Shown piece after piece: positions 52,543-63,305 of a stretch of DNA of 64,000 bases; the first letter of the stretch is position 1, and the number at the start of each line of letters is the position of its first letter. This stretch comes from DASRSS01 sp963799045. GTDB lineage: Bacteria > Actinomycetota > Actinomycetes > Mycobacteriales > Jatrophihabitantaceae. The notes under the pieces are model-generated. The model saw only the letters and a list, made by a program, of their open reading frames with translations. It did no database searches and had not been told where the DNA came from. Location: assembly GCA_963799045.1 (NCBI GenBank), contig CAWCVN010000005.1:806001-870000 (forward strand), read 5' to 3'. Made by a program: the position numbers and the translations under genes.

Positions 52543-52982
52543 ATGCGTCCGAATCCAGGAGCCGTACTGGCCGTGGCAGCAATTGCCGCCCTGCATTGGC
52601 CGCGGGTTGCGGCCCCGGCGGCAGTCCGCGGGCGGCGCCGGACAGGCCGGTTCGCGCGGCCACGGCGGAGCGGAGCGCCAATGATGACGCAACGCTCCGG
52701 ATCGAAGATTTCATCCAGCGCCAGGTATCGGGGGTGGCGATCTACCGTTCGGGCGGATCGCTCACGGTCCAGATCCGCGGCCAGGGCACGCTGGGCGGAT
52801 CGGGCGCAACCAACGCGCTGGTGGTGATTGACGGGGTGCCGCAGGACTCGCCCAACTCGCTGCTGAACCTGCAGCCCACGGAGATCCAGAAGGTGGAGGT
52901 ATTGAAGGACGCTTCGGCCGCGCGCTACGGGCTGCGCGGCGCGAACGGCGTACTGGTGGTCACCCTCCGACGCAACCTGTAG
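52543..52982 (+). CDS. TonB-plug-domain lipoprotein (stand-alone plug), one frameshift
   Basis: ATG 52543 with gaggagc upstream starts a signal peptide (MRPNPGAVLAVAAIAAL). Adding one base near 52593 continues it as ALAAGCGPGG, an ideal lipobox with cysteine. The mature part is only a plug: IEDFIQRQVSGVAIYRSGG, VQIRGQGTLGGSGATNALVVIDG, IQKVEVLKDASAARYGLRGANGVLVVTLRR. No beta-barrel follows, and the next gene begins 24 bp later. Such SusC-type plugs normally belong to 800-1000-residue receptors. As a free lipoprotein its role is unknown. Confidence 0.75.
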
Positions 52983-53006
52983 CAACCGCTCGAGGCCGGG
53001 CACAGC

Positions 53007-55012
53007 ATGAAAGAACCGCGCGAGCTTCCGGACGGGACCAGGCAGCCGCTAACGCGGCGCGACCTGCTCAAGGTACTTGGTGCCGGAACCGTGGGGCTGG
53101 GGCTGGGCGGAATGTCCGCCCCGGCCGCCGGGGCCGTCCGCAGCGGCGCCATCACGCCTCCTCCAGGAGTTCATCCGTACCCGCCGCCGCGCGGCAACGC
53201 CGGTGCAGCCGTTCGCGCTGCCCAATGTCACCCTGTTGGATGGTCCGTTCAAGGAGGCGAGGCAGCGGAACGCGCATTACATGCTGGAGGAGCTGGACCC
53301 GGACCGGCTGCTCCACAACTTCCGGGTGAACGCGGGGCTGGAGCCCAGGGCGCCGGTGTACGGCGGGTGGGAGTCGCAGGAGCCATGGGTGGAGATCCGC
53401 TGCCACGGCCACACGCTGGGACACTGGCTGAGCGCCGCCTCGATGCTGTACGCGTCCACCGGTGATCGGCGGTGCGGCAGCGCATCGACTACATGGTGGG
53501 AGAGCTCGCGGCCTGCCAGGACGCGGCCGGTACGGGCCTGGTGTGCGCGTTCCCGGACGGCGCGCTGCAGCTGGAGAACGCGGTGGGCGGCCGGCGCTTC
53601 GTCGGCGTGCCCTGGTACACCATGCACAAGGTCTTCGCGGGCCTGCGCGACGCTCACCTCCAGGCGGGCAGCGAAGGCCGCGAAGACGGTGCTGGTGGGG
53701 CTCGCGGAGTGGACGTGGAAGGTGACGCCGCCCATGAGCGACGAGCAAATGCAGCGGATGCTCGGCCGCGAGCACGGCGGCATGAACGAGGTGCTGGCGG
53801 ACGTCCACGCCATCACCGGCGACGCCCGCTACCTCGACGCTCGCCCAGCGCTTCAGCCACCGGGCCGCTCCTCGATCCGCTGGTGGCCGGCAGGACGCGC
53901 TCAACGGCCTCCACGCCAACACGCAGATCCCGAAGGTCATCGGCTTCCAGCGGCTGTACGAGCTGACGGGCGACGGCGAGTACCAGCAGGCGGCCAGCTT
54001 CTTCTGGGACGCGGTGGTGCACGGCGCGCTCCTTCGTCACCGGCGGCCACGGCGACGTGGAGCACTTCTTCCCGGTGGAGCGAGTTCCCGCAGCACCTCC
54101 GTCCGCCAAGACCATGGAGACGTGCTGCACCTACAACATGCTGCGGCTCACCCGCGCCCTGTTCGGCAGCGAGCCGGCGGCGGAATACGCCGACTACTAC
54201 GAGCGGGCGCTCTACAACGGCATCCTGGCGTCACAGGACCCGGAGAGCGGGCTGGAACACCTACTTCCAGGCGACCCGGCCCGGCTACCTCAAGCTCTAC
54301 CACACGCCCATCGACTCCTTCTGGTGCTGCACCGGGTCGGGCATGGAGAACCACGCCAAGTACAGCGACTCCATCTACTTCCACGTCGGCCGCTGCGCTT
54401 GTCGTGAACCTGTTCATCCCCTCGGAAGTGCACTGGCGGGAGAACGGCATGACGGTGCGGCAGGAGACGTCGTTCCCGGAAGCCGACGTCACGCGCCTCA
54501 CGCTCACCGCCGAGCGGCCCGTCCGGGCCACCCTCAACATCCGCTACCCGGTGTGGGCCGAGGGCGTGATGGTGACGGTGAACGGGCAGCCGTGGGAAAC
54601 GGAGGCGGTACCGGGCAGCTACATCGCGGTCGACCGCCAGTGGCGCACGGGTGACGTGGTGGAGGTGCGGCTGCCGATGCGGCTGCGCACCGAGCCGCTC
54701 CCGGGCGAGCCGAACCGGGTGGCGTTCGCTTACGGGCCCATCGTACTGGCCGGCCGGCTGGGGCGCGAGGGACTCTATCCGGGCGCGGACATCCTGCGCA
54801 ACGAGCGCACCACCGGCGAGATCCTGAACGTGCCGGTGGAGGTGCCGACGCTGGCGGGCAGCGCGGAGAGCGTGCTGGCGCGGATCCGGCCGGTCAGCGG
54901 CCAGCCGCTGACCTTCGAGACGGTGGGCATCGGCCGGCCGCGGGACGTCACGCTGATCCCGTTCTACCGCATGCACCACGAGCGCTACAACCTGTACTGG
55001 CAGCTGGGGTAG
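53007..55012 (+). CDS. Tat-exported GH127 glycosidase (beta-L-arabinofuranosidase-like), frameshifted
   Basis: A twin-arginine signal (TRRDLLKVLGAGTVGLGLGG) leads into the DUF1680/GH127 domain: FALPNVTLLDGPFKEARQRN, LDPDRLLHNFRVNAGL, GHWLSAASMLYASTGD, VPWYTMHKVFAGLRDAH and METCCTYNMLRLTR, followed by FWCCTGSGMENHAKY. The ETC-C and WCCTG cysteines correspond to the zinc-thiolate catalytic set of HypBA1. The end is a beta-sandwich with FYRMHHERYNLYWQLG. At least six frame changes occur between 53150 and 54400. It acts in the periplasm on arabinose-containing glycans; exact substrate unknown. Confidence 0.87.
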
Positions 55013-55099
55013 GGTCAGGCGGCATGCCAGTGCTGGGCCGAGCGTGAATGAACGGCGGGCAGCGGCCGGACTGGCGCGGCCCTTCGTGACCTGCAAACT

Positions 55100-55135
55100 C
55101 GACGGCCGCGTCCCCCGGGGGAAGCGCGGCCGTCG
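55100..55135. terminator. Bidirectional hairpin between GH127 and the export operon
   Basis: Perfect 11-bp inverted repeat cgacggccgcg/cgcggccgtcg with a 14-nt loop. ctttgg follows on the + strand and gagtttgc on the - strand. It lies between the convergent ends at 55012 and 55148. Confidence 0.7.
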
Positions 55136-55147
55136 CTTTGGGGCCCT

Positions 55148-56290
55148 TCAGCCCAGTGTCTTGCGAAAGCGGCTGGCCGCCGCGCCGAAGACGGCCACCG
55201 CCATTACCGCCAGCACGGCGAGCGGCAGCAGGATGTCGCGCATGCCCGCACCCTTCAGGAACACCTCCCGGACCACCTGTAGCAGCCAGCGCACCGGGTT
55301 GAGCAGGGTCAGGCGCTGGAAGACGGCCGGCATGGTGTGGATCGGGTACATGAAGCCGGACAGGATGATGCCGGGCAGCAGCAGCAGGAACATGGTCATG
55401 AAGGCTTCCTGCTGAGTGCGCGAGATGGTGGAGATGAAGAGCCCGAGGCCCAGGCTGGCGAGGATGTAGAGGCAGGCGGCGAGCAGAGGGCGAGCACGCT
55501 GCCGCGCAGCGGGATGTGGAACCAGAGGATGGCCACGGTGGTGACGAGCAGCAGGTCGATGGGCGCCACGACGGCGACCGGGATGGTCTTGCCCAGGATC
55601 AGCTCGCCGGGGGTGAGCGGGGCTGACCATGAGCTGCTCGAGGGTGCCCAGCTCGCGCTCGCGCACCACGGCCAGGGCGGTGAGGAGGAGGCACATGAGC
55701 AGGAGGATCGCCCGATCACGGCGGGGACGTTGTAGACCTGGCTTGCCAGGTCGGGGTTGAACCAGGCGCGGGTGCGCAGGTCGACGCCGCCCGCGAGCCG
55801 GGCGCCGTGGGCGAGGGCGTAGTCGATGCCGAACTGCTGGATGATGCGGCGTGGCGTAGCCCTGGGCGACGGTGGCGGTGTTCGAGTTGGTGCCGTCCAG
55901 CGAGCACCTGGACGCGGGCGCCGCGGCCGGCGGCCAGGTCGGCGGCGAAGCCGAGCGGGATCTCGAGGCCGACCATGGCGCGGCCGTGGTCGAGGGCGCG
56001 GCCAGAGGTCGGCGGGGCGGTCGGAGCGGCCGACGACGCGGAAGTAGTCCCCGGCGGTGAAGCGCGTCGACGAGCGCGCGTGACTCCTGGCGTGTGGTCG
56101 TGGTCCACGACGAAGGTGGTGACGCGGTGCACGTCGGTGTTGACGGCGTAGCCGAAGAGGAGCGAGCTGGATGAGGGCGCGCCGAACATGATGCGCTTGG
56201 TCTTGGGGTCGCGCAGCAGCTGGCGCGAGCTCCTTCGCAGCGCAGCCAGAGGCGCAGCGACGCGGAGTCCGCGGCGTCGATCAGCGCGGA
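55148..56290 (-). CDS. ABC-2 type export permease (YbhR-like), frameshifted
   Basis: About 380 codons. Across frames it reads RDPKTKRIMFGAP, LFGYAVNTDVHRVTTFVVDHDHT, AGDYFRVVG-type text, then AILLLMCLLLTALAVVRERELGTLEQLMVSP and LPGIILSGFMYPIHTMPAVFQRLTLLNPVRWLLQVVREVFLKGAG. These are hallmarks of the YbhR/YhhJ permease family (N-terminal helix, large periplasmic domain, five C-terminal helices). Extra coding-strand C bases occur after g in acg-C-cag and gcg-C-ttc near 56080-56100. The start is not fixed (about 56290). Last gene of the export operon. Confidence 0.8.
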   Translation of the reverse strand, partial: SALIDAADSASLRLWLRCEGARASCCATPRPSASCSARPHPARSSSATPSTPTCTASPPSSWTTTTRQESRALVDALHRRGLLPRRRPLRPPRRPLAAPSTTAAPWSASRSRSASPPTWPPAAAPASRCSLDGTNSNTATVAQGYATPHHPAVRHRLRPRPRRPARGRRRPAHPRLVQPRPGKPGLQRPRRDRAILLLMCLLLTALAVVRERELGTLEQLMVSPAHPRRADPGQDHPGRRRGAHRPAARHHRGHPLVPHPAARQRARPLLAACLYILASLGLGLFISTISRTQQEAFMTMFLLLLPGIILSGFMYPIHTMPAVFQRLTLLNPVRWLLQVVREVFLKGAGMRDILLPLAVLAVMAVAVFGAAASRFRKTLG

Positions 56291-57431
56291 GCCATCGCGC
56301 TCCTTGCGGAAGGCGGCGGTGGCGAGCGCCGAGGCCGCACGATCGGCGAAGATGACATCGAGAGCCCCTGCACCCAGAGCACCTCGACGCCCACGCCCTT
56401 GAGGAAGATGCCGCGGGTGACGGTGATGAAGTAGCGCGCGGGCACGAGTACGGTGACGGCCCGGAGCACGGGCGGCATGCTGGCGATGTCGAAGAGGAAG
56501 CCCGGAGAGCAGCAGCGCGGGCAGGTAGGTGGCCACCATGGCCACCTGCGTGGCCAGCACCTGGGACTTGCAGCGCGGCCGAGATGAAGATGCCGAGGCC
56601 GAGGGCGCCCACCAGGAAGAGCAGGGTCATCGCCGCCAGCAGCAGCACGCTGCCGCGGAGCGGCACGCCGAAGACGAGCATGCCGGCGAACGGCGGTGGG
56701 GTCACGTCGAAGAAGCCGATGGCCAGGTAGGGGAGGAGCTTGCCGAACACCACCTCCAGGCGGTGCACGGGCGTGGCGGCCAGCTGCTCCATGGTGCCGC
56801 GCTCCCATTCGCGGGCGATGGTGAGCGCGGTGAGCATGGCGGCGATGATGGACATGATCACCGCGATCAGCCCGGGCACGATCATGTTGCGGCTCTCCAG
56901 CGTCGGGATTGTACCAGACCCGCGGCTCCGCTGTGGCCGGCAGCGGCAGCGCCGGCCCCTGCAGCACCACGTCGCCGGGACCAGCGGGCGACGATGGCGT
57001 CCGCGTAGTTCAGCGCGATGGTGGCGGTGTTGGCGTCGCTGCCGTCGAGCAGCAGCTGCACGGGCGCCGCCGCGCCCGCGGCCAGGTCGCGGGTGAAGTC
57101 GGGCGGGATCACCAGCACCGCCGGCGACCCGCCCTGCATGCAGCAGCTCGTCGATCTGGGCGCGCGCGGCTGCAGCCGGTCGACCACGCGGAAGTAGCCG
57201 CTGCGCCTCGAAGGCGTCCACCAGCTCGCGGCTGGCCGCGCGTGCCATCCTCGTCGCAGCACGCGCGAGCTGCGGATGTCCTTCACGTCCCAGGTGATGG
57301 CGTAGCCGAAGAAGAGGAGCAGGACGCGAGGGGAGCACGAAGGCGAGCACCATGCTGCGCGGGTCGCGCCGCAGCTGGATCGCCTCCTTGCGGGCCATCG
57401 CGAGCAGGCGGCCGAGGCGCTCGGAGCGGCC

Positions 57432-57435
<4 letters not shown>
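56284..57435 (-). CDS. ABC-2 type export permease (YbhS-like), frameshifted
   Basis: Starts at ATG 57435, overlapping the upstream ATPase stop (ATGA at 57432-57435). The corrected N-terminus reads MRPLRALGRLLAMARKEAIQ, then SMVLAFVLP, FFGYAITWDVKDIR, and later MIVPGLIAVIMSIIAAMLTALTIAREWERGTMEQL and AVTVLVPARYFITVTRGIFLKGVG. Family and topology match YbhS. The gene has about ten small indels; the 3' end near 56284 is approximate. Confidence 0.8.
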
Positions 57436-58394
<959 letters not shown>

Positions 58395-58398
<4 letters not shown>

Positions 58399-59348
58399 GC
58401 CGCGCCTCGCCGCCGGCCTCGCTCGACCAGCTGGATGAACACGTCCTCCAGCGACGGCCGCGATGGGCCGCACCCGCAGCTCGACCCCCGGCGCCAGCGC
58501 CTGCGCGGCGCGACGCGGGTGTCGCCGGCGCTACGGAGCGACGTGGACGCTGTCGCCGAAGAGCGGCGCGCGCGCACGCCGGGCTGGCGCGCGCAGCAGG
58601 TCGCGCGACGCGGCGCGGGTCGGTCGGCGCGCAGACGGCGAGAAGCTGCCCGGGAGGCGCTGCTGCAGGGCGGCGGGGGCGTCCAGCGCGAGCATGCGGC
58701 CCTGGTGCAGCAGCGCCACGCGGTCGCAGCGCTCGGCCTCGTCCAGGTACGACGTGCTCACCAGGACGGTCACGCCCTCGGCCACCATCTCGTGCAGGAT
58801 CAGCCAGAGGTCGCGCCGGGAGATGGGGTCCACGCCGAAGGTGGGCTCGTCGAGCAGGAGGATGCGGGCTGGTGGATGAGCGCGCAGGAGAGGGCGAGCT
58901 TCTGCTTCATCCCGCCCGAGAGCGTGCCCGCCAGGCGGTCCTCGAACTCGCCCAGGTCGGAGAAGGGGTAGAGCCGCTCGAGGCGGGCGGGCCGCTCGCG
59001 GCGCGGCACGCGGTAGAGGTCGGCGTAGAAGTCGAGGTTCTCCCGGACGGTGAGGTCCTCGTAGAGGCCGAAGCGCTGCGCCATGTAGGCGATGCTGCGG
59101 CTTGACCCCCTCGGGGTCGCGGCCGACGCTCACGCCCGCGAGGCGGCGCGTCGCCCGCGCTGGGCGGGAGCACGCCGGCGAGCATGCGCAGCGTGGTGGT
59201 CTTGCCCGCCCCGTCGGGCCCGACCAGGCCGAAGAGCTCGCCGGCGCGCACGGCGAGCGTGAGCGCGTCCACCGCGGTCAGCGACGCCGAAGCGGCGGGT
59301 GAGGCCGCTCGAGCGTCGACGATGGTACCGGGCGCCGCGCTCGCTCAC
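58395..59348 (-). CDS. ABC transporter ATP-binding protein (first), frameshifted
   Basis: GTG 59348 overlaps the HlyD stop (GTGA). After removing extra C bases the start reads VSEAAPGTIVDVEGLTRRFG, leading to VDALTLAVRAGELFGLVGPDGAGKTTTLRMLAGVLPPSAG (Walker A) and MAQRFGLYEDLTVRENLDFYADLY. LVSTSYLDEAERCDRVALLHQGRMLA and SLEDVFIQLVERGRRRGAA close it. Powers the export permeases. The GTGA overlap only appears once the extra bases are removed. Confidence 0.85.
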
Positions 59349-60359
59349 GCGCCGTCCGTGCTGCAGCCGCACGTCCGCGGGCATCCCCGGCTTCAGCTCC
59401 TACGCGCGGGTCGCCGGTGATGCGCACCTTCACCGCGTAGACCAGCTTCACCCGCTCCTCCGCGGTCTGCACGTTGCGCGGCGTGAACTCGGCCTCGCTG
59501 GCGATGAAGAGTCACCCGCCCCGGGTAGGTGCGGTCCGGGTAGCTGTCGGAGGTGATCGCGCGCCGGCTGGCCCAGCGCCACGCGCCCGACCTGGTCCTC
59601 GCGCACGTAGATGCGCACCCAGCGGTCGGCCGGGTTCATGCACCGTGACCACCGGGCAGCCCGGGCGCCACCGTCTCCCCCGGCTCCCGGTGGCGCACCG
59701 TCACCACGCCGGCGAAGGGCGAGCGCGATCACGCGCGTTGGCGAGCGCCGCCTCGACCTGCGCCACCTGCGCCTCCGCCTGCCGCACCACCGCGCGCTGC
59801 GCCTCCCCGCGCTCCGCCCGCGGGCCCTCGCGCACCAGCGCAGCTGGTCGCGCGCCTGCTCGTGCTGCGAGCGCGCCACCTCCAGCGCCGTCTCCGCCTG
59901 GTCGCAGCTGCTCCTTGCTGGCGGCCCCGCCCTCGTACAGCGTGCGGGTCCGCGCCGGCGCTGCGCCTCGGCTTCCTGCCGGCGACGTCCCGCGCCGCTG
60001 CCGCCGCCACGCGCCTGCGCCACCTCCTCCGGCCGCGCGCCGTCGCTCCAGCTCCGAGCAGCTGCGCCCGCGGCCGCCGCCAGCTGCGCCTGCGCCGCGG
60101 CGCGCCGCGCGTCCAGCTCCGCGGCGTCCAGCCGCGCCAGCAGCTGCGCCCGCCTCCACCGCGTCGCCCTCGCGCACCAGCGATGCTGGCGATCCGGCCG
60201 CCCAGCCTGGAAGCCCAGGTCGGCCTCCGTGGCCTCCACCGTGCCCGAGGCGGCAATGGCGCCGTCCCCATCTCCGCCACCGCGGCCGAACAGCAGCCAG
60301 GCGAGGGTGACGAGCACCACCAGCACCACGGCCGCAGCCATGATCCGGCTCCGCTTCAT
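59345..60359 (-). CDS. HlyD/EmrA-type periplasmic adaptor (YbhG-like), frameshifted
   Basis: ATG 60359 overlaps the TolC stop (ATGA). The membrane anchor is IMAAAVVLVVLVTLAWLLFG. The corrected text then reads GFQVGGRIASIVVREGDAVEAGEQLLARLDAAELDA (in two 20-residue parts: lipoyl half-motif and coiled-coil entry). An Ala/Arg/Glu-rich hairpin follows, then MNPADRWVRIYVREDQVGRVALGQ. It bridges the inner-membrane permeases to TolC. At least three insertions are visible at 60205, 60180 and 60146, plus one at 59363 that hides the natural stop. Confidence 0.85.
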
Positions 60360-61702
60360 TGACCCATCTCCACGTTGTCGTGCAGCCACTGCACGCTGAG
60401 TTCACCGGTTGTCCTGGCCAGCTCCACGCGCGCCCCTACTTCCGCGTAGCGCGCCTCCGCCAACGCTGCCCGGACCCGAAAGACCTCCGCCTCGGCCATC
60501 AGGTAATCGGACTGCACGCCCGCACCCTGGCGCAGCGCGAGTTGCTCCACCCGGGCGACCTCCTGCGCCTGCGCCAGCGCCGCCGTGAGCGCGGCAACGC
60601 GCGCGTGCGCGGCCTCCCAGCTGGAGAGAGCGGCGTCCAGCGCGTCCGCCAGGCGCAGCTCGAGCGAGTGCAGATCCGCTTGCGCGGCCAGTACCTCGGC
60701 GCGAGCCCGGTCAACCACCGCGGAGCGGGCACCGCCCGTGAACAACGGGTAGCCCAGCTGAAGGCCACCCTGCCACTCACCGGCTTCCGCACCCTGGCTG
60801 CTGGCGTACTCGACGAAACGGCCGGACAGCTGGAGCCGGGGCAGCCAGGCCGCCCGGGCCTCCTGCCGCGTCCGCTCTGCCGCAGCCAACTGCGCCTTCG
60901 CCCGCCTGAGCTCCGAGTTGCGCTCCAGGGCGGCTGCAAGCAGGGCGGCGCGGTCGGCGGGTGGCAGAGCATCGCTGCGGACGGGCGCGAGCGGGCGAGC
61001 GCGCATGGCGCCGGGATCCTGCGCCAGCAGGCGAGCCAGGGTGCGCTCGGCCGTGGCGAGCTGCGACGTCGCATTCACCGTGTCCGCACCGGCGCTCGAG
61101 AGTGCGGCTTCCGCGCGCAACAGCACCAGCCGGGCGGCGCGGCCCTGCTCCAGCAGCTGCGCGGCCCGCCCCCGCTCGGCCGTGACTGCTGCTATCCGGG
61201 ACCGATGTGCCGCCAGCAGCTCCCGATTGGCCAGCACCCGGAGGTAGCTCTGCGCGAGCTGCGCCAGCAGCGCCTGCGCGGCACTCTCCGCACCCGCTGC
61301 CGCGGCGCTGGCCAGCTCCCCCGCGCGACCGATCCGGGCGCGCCGGGCTCCGCCATCGAACAGCGTGTAGCTGAGCGAGGCCGACCCCTGGTAGAGCGTG
61401 TTGTCGAAGAGCGGCGGCTGAGTGGGATCGAAGCCGTGTAACGGCGCTACCACCATCGGCTCCTCGAAACGCACCGCGCTCCCGTCCAGCTGGAGCGACG
61501 GCAGCAGCGCCGACCTGGCCTCCCGCTCCCCGCTCTCCGCTCTCGCCACCGCGGCTGCCGCCGCGGCCATCGTCGGATGCACCCGCAACACGGTCGCGGC
61601 AGCGTCGCCCAGCGTGAGCGGCGCCTGCGCCAGGAGCGGCGAGGACACCGCGACCAGCGCCAGGCTCGGCAGGAGCGCCGCAGCAAGAACCCGTTTCATC
61701 AA
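60356..61702 (-). CDS. TolC-family outer-membrane efflux protein
   Basis: 448 residues with a signal peptide (MMKRVLAAALLPSLALVAVS, cleavage after LAQA). Two internally similar halves are rich in Ala/Glu/Arg coiled coil. Typical TolC strands are SLSYTLFDGGARRARIG and LQLGYPLFTGGARSAVVDRA, each followed by long helices. It forms the trimeric channel of the exporter. No frameshift. It starts within the TetR 3' end (ATGA-type overlap at 61699-61702). Confidence 0.9.
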   Translation of the reverse strand: MMKRVLAAALLPSLALVAVSSPLLAQAPLTLGDAAATVLRVHPTMAAAAAAVARAESGEREARSALLPSLQLDGSAVRFEEPMVVAPLHGFDPTQPPLFDNTLYQGSASLSYTLFDGGARRARIGRAGELASAAAAGAESAAQALLAQLAQSYLRVLANRELLAAHRSRIAAVTAERGRAAQLLEQGRAARLVLLRAEAALSSAGADTVNATSQLATAERTLARLLAQDPGAMRARPLAPVRSDALPPADRAALLAAALERNSELRRAKAQLAAAERTRQEARAAWLPRLQLSGRFVEYASSQGAEAGEWQGGLQLGYPLFTGGARSAVVDRARAEVLAAQADLHSLELRLADALDAALSSWEAAHARVAALTAALAQAQEVARVEQLALRQGAGVQSDYLMAEAEVFRVRAALAEARYAEVGARVELARTTGELSVQWLHDNVEMGQ

Positions 61703-62331
61703 ACACCACCTCCCGGTACGGCCGCCAGGCCGCCCCTCACGAACAGCACCGCGTTCTCCACCGCCTGCGCACGCGTCGCCGGATCCGCCAGATCGATTCG
61801 GAGAAAGTGCTGGAGCGGCGCACGCACGATGTTCAAATGGAGAGGATTGGATACCATCGAAATCGCCAGCAACCGCGGATCACCGCTGCGGATGCTGCCG
61901 TCCGCCTGGCCTTCCTGCACCAGGCTTACCAGTGATCCAATCAGCCCCTGCAACTGGGTGGCAACGGCGACCGGCGGACCCTCCTGGCTCGCCAGCGCCT
62001 GGAGCATCAACCGCGGTACTTCCTGATGGTCGGCGAAAAAGCCGAAAAACTCGCGCACCACATCGCCCGCCCGGTCCAGCGGCGAGCCGGAGGCAGCCGA
62101 CGCCGCCGCCGCCGCCACCCGCCGGCGCGCCTCGGCCAGGGCGTCGCTCAGCACCGCCTCGTACAGCGCCTGCTTGGAGCCAAAGTGATAGGTGATCGCG
62201 CCCAGGTTGGCGCCGGCAGCCTTGGTGATGGCCCGCACCGATGCCCCGGCGAAGCCACGCGCGGCGAACTCCTCGCGGGCGCAGCGCTTGAGCTCGCTGG
62301 CAGTATCGGTCGGACGGCGCGTCTGGTTCAT
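61699..62331 (-). CDS. TetR-family repressor of the export operon (CecR-like)
   Basis: About 210 residues from ATG 62331. The helix-turn-helix is FAARGFAGASVRAITKAAGANLGAITYHFGSKQALYEAVL (N-terminal 55 residues, given here in overlapping text), with a CecR-like C-domain DAVVREFFGFF...VPRLMLQALASQEG. First gene of the tetR-tolC-hlyD-ATPase-ATPase-permease-permease operon, mirroring E. coli ybiH-ybhGFSR. A palindrome overlapping its start codon (62329-62342) is the likely operator. The upstream in-frame extension to 62415 is not conserved. Confidence 0.88.
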   Translation of the reverse strand: MNQTRRPTDTASELKRCAREEFAARGFAGASVRAITKAAGANLGAITYHFGSKQALYEAVLSDALAEARRRVAAAAASAASGSPLDRAGDVVREFFGFFADHQEVPRLMLQALASQEGPPVAVATQLQGLIGSLVSLVQEGQADGSIRSGDPRLLAISMVSNPLHLNIVRAPLQHFLRIDLADPATRAQAVENAVLFVRGGLAAVPGGGV

Positions 62332-62342
62332 ACGTTCGTATG
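62329..62342. promoter_or_regulatory. Candidate TetR operator overlapping the repressor start
   Basis: catacgttcgtatg: arms catacg and cgtatg are perfect inverted repeats around tt. It covers the ATG of the TetR gene, as expected for autoregulation of the export operon. Confidence 0.5.
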
Positions 62343-62365
62343 ATGACGGCGGTCGGTGTCTGCTG

Positions 62366-62446
62366 TCAAGGACATGGCACCGCAGCCCCGGATGATGCCT
62401 GTCAAAACCTGACATAACTTGTCAAATACAGTAAACCGCGTATCGT
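62366..62446 (+). promoter_or_regulatory. Promoter region of the EIIA gene with three TGTCAA motifs
   Basis: An AT-richer stretch in a GC-rich window. TTGTCA at 62419-62424 and TATCGT at 62441-62446 (16-bp spacing) fit a sigma-70-like promoter about 50 bp before the EIIA start. tgtcaa occurs three times (near 62367, 62399 and 62420) with an inverted ctgaca between the last two, suggesting a repeated regulator site. Confidence 0.45.
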
Positions 62447-62495
62447 ATTATCTCGACGTAACGCAGCTTCGGATCGATGCGATCCGATTCCAGGC

Positions 62496-63305
62496 TTGAA
62501 TGCGCGGCTCGATGGCCGCGTTACCCGCCCGGATCCAACCAGGGAACAGACCAGAACAGATGACGATGTCAGCCGCCTGCGGCCGGCCGGCCAGGTGGAT
62601 GCCGTGGAGCTGACCACGCGCGACGCCGCGCGCCTGTTGCGGGTGCCGCAGGCGACGCTGCTGCGGTGGATCCGGTCGGGCGATCTGCCCGCACATCGTT
62701 GGCGGGAGCGGTACTGGCTGAACCAGGCGGAGCTGCTGGAGTGGGCGGCGGAGCGGGGGGCGGAGCTGGACCCGGCGCTGGGGCGGAGCTGGGAGAGCGC
62801 TTCGCCCTCGTCGCTGGCGGCTGCATTGCTGGCGGGGGGTGTCCACCACGCCGTACCGGGCGGGACCAGGGAGGCGGCGCTGCGGGCGGTGGTGGAGCGG
62901 CTACCGATTGGCCCGGAGCACGACCGGGAATACGTGCTGCAGGTGCTGCTTGCGCGAGAAGCACTGGGGTCTACGGGGATTGGGGACGGGATCGCGATCC
63001 CGCACGTTCGCAACCCGCTGGTACTGCACCTCGACACCACGGCGCTGACGCTCTGCTTCCTGGCGCAGCCGGTGGAGTACGGCTCGGTGGATGGCCGGTC
63101 GGTGGACACGCTGTTCACGCTGGTGACGCCGAGCGTGCGGGCGCACCTGCAGCTGTTGTCGCGCCTGAGCTACGCGCTGCGAGACGGTGGCTTTCGGCAG
63201 GTCCTGCGCGAGCGAGCTTCGGCGGTTGAGATCCTGGCGGCGGTGGAGCGGATCGACGCGGCCCTGGGTGGTACCGACGCCTCACCCGAGGTGCCGTCCC
63301 GGTGA
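62496..63305 (+). CDS. Excisionase-type HTH fused to a PTS EIIA (fructose/nitrogen type) domain
   Basis: 269 residues. After about 37 polar residues comes a MerR/excisionase-like helix-turn-helix, LTTRDAARLLRVPQATLLRWIRSG. It is followed by a PTS_EIIA_2 domain with the phosphorylatable histidine in GIGDGIAIPHVRNPLVLH. No EIIB/EIIC genes are nearby. Such a fusion suggests a phosphorylation-sensitive transcription regulator. Its TGA overlaps the GTG of hyfB by four bases (GTGA), so the two products are coupled. Target unknown. Confidence 0.85.
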   Translation: MNARLDGRVTRPDPTREQTRTDDDVSRLRPAGQVDAVELTTRDAARLLRVPQATLLRWIRSGDLPAHRWRERYWLNQAELLEWAAERGAELDPALGRSWESASPSSLAAALLAGGVHHAVPGGTREAALRAVVERLPIGPEHDREYVLQVLLAREALGSTGIGDGIAIPHVRNPLVLHLDTTALTLCFLAQPVEYGSVDGRSVDTLFTLVTPSVRAHLQLLSRLSYALRDGGFRQVLRERASAVEILAAVERIDAALGGTDASPEVPSR

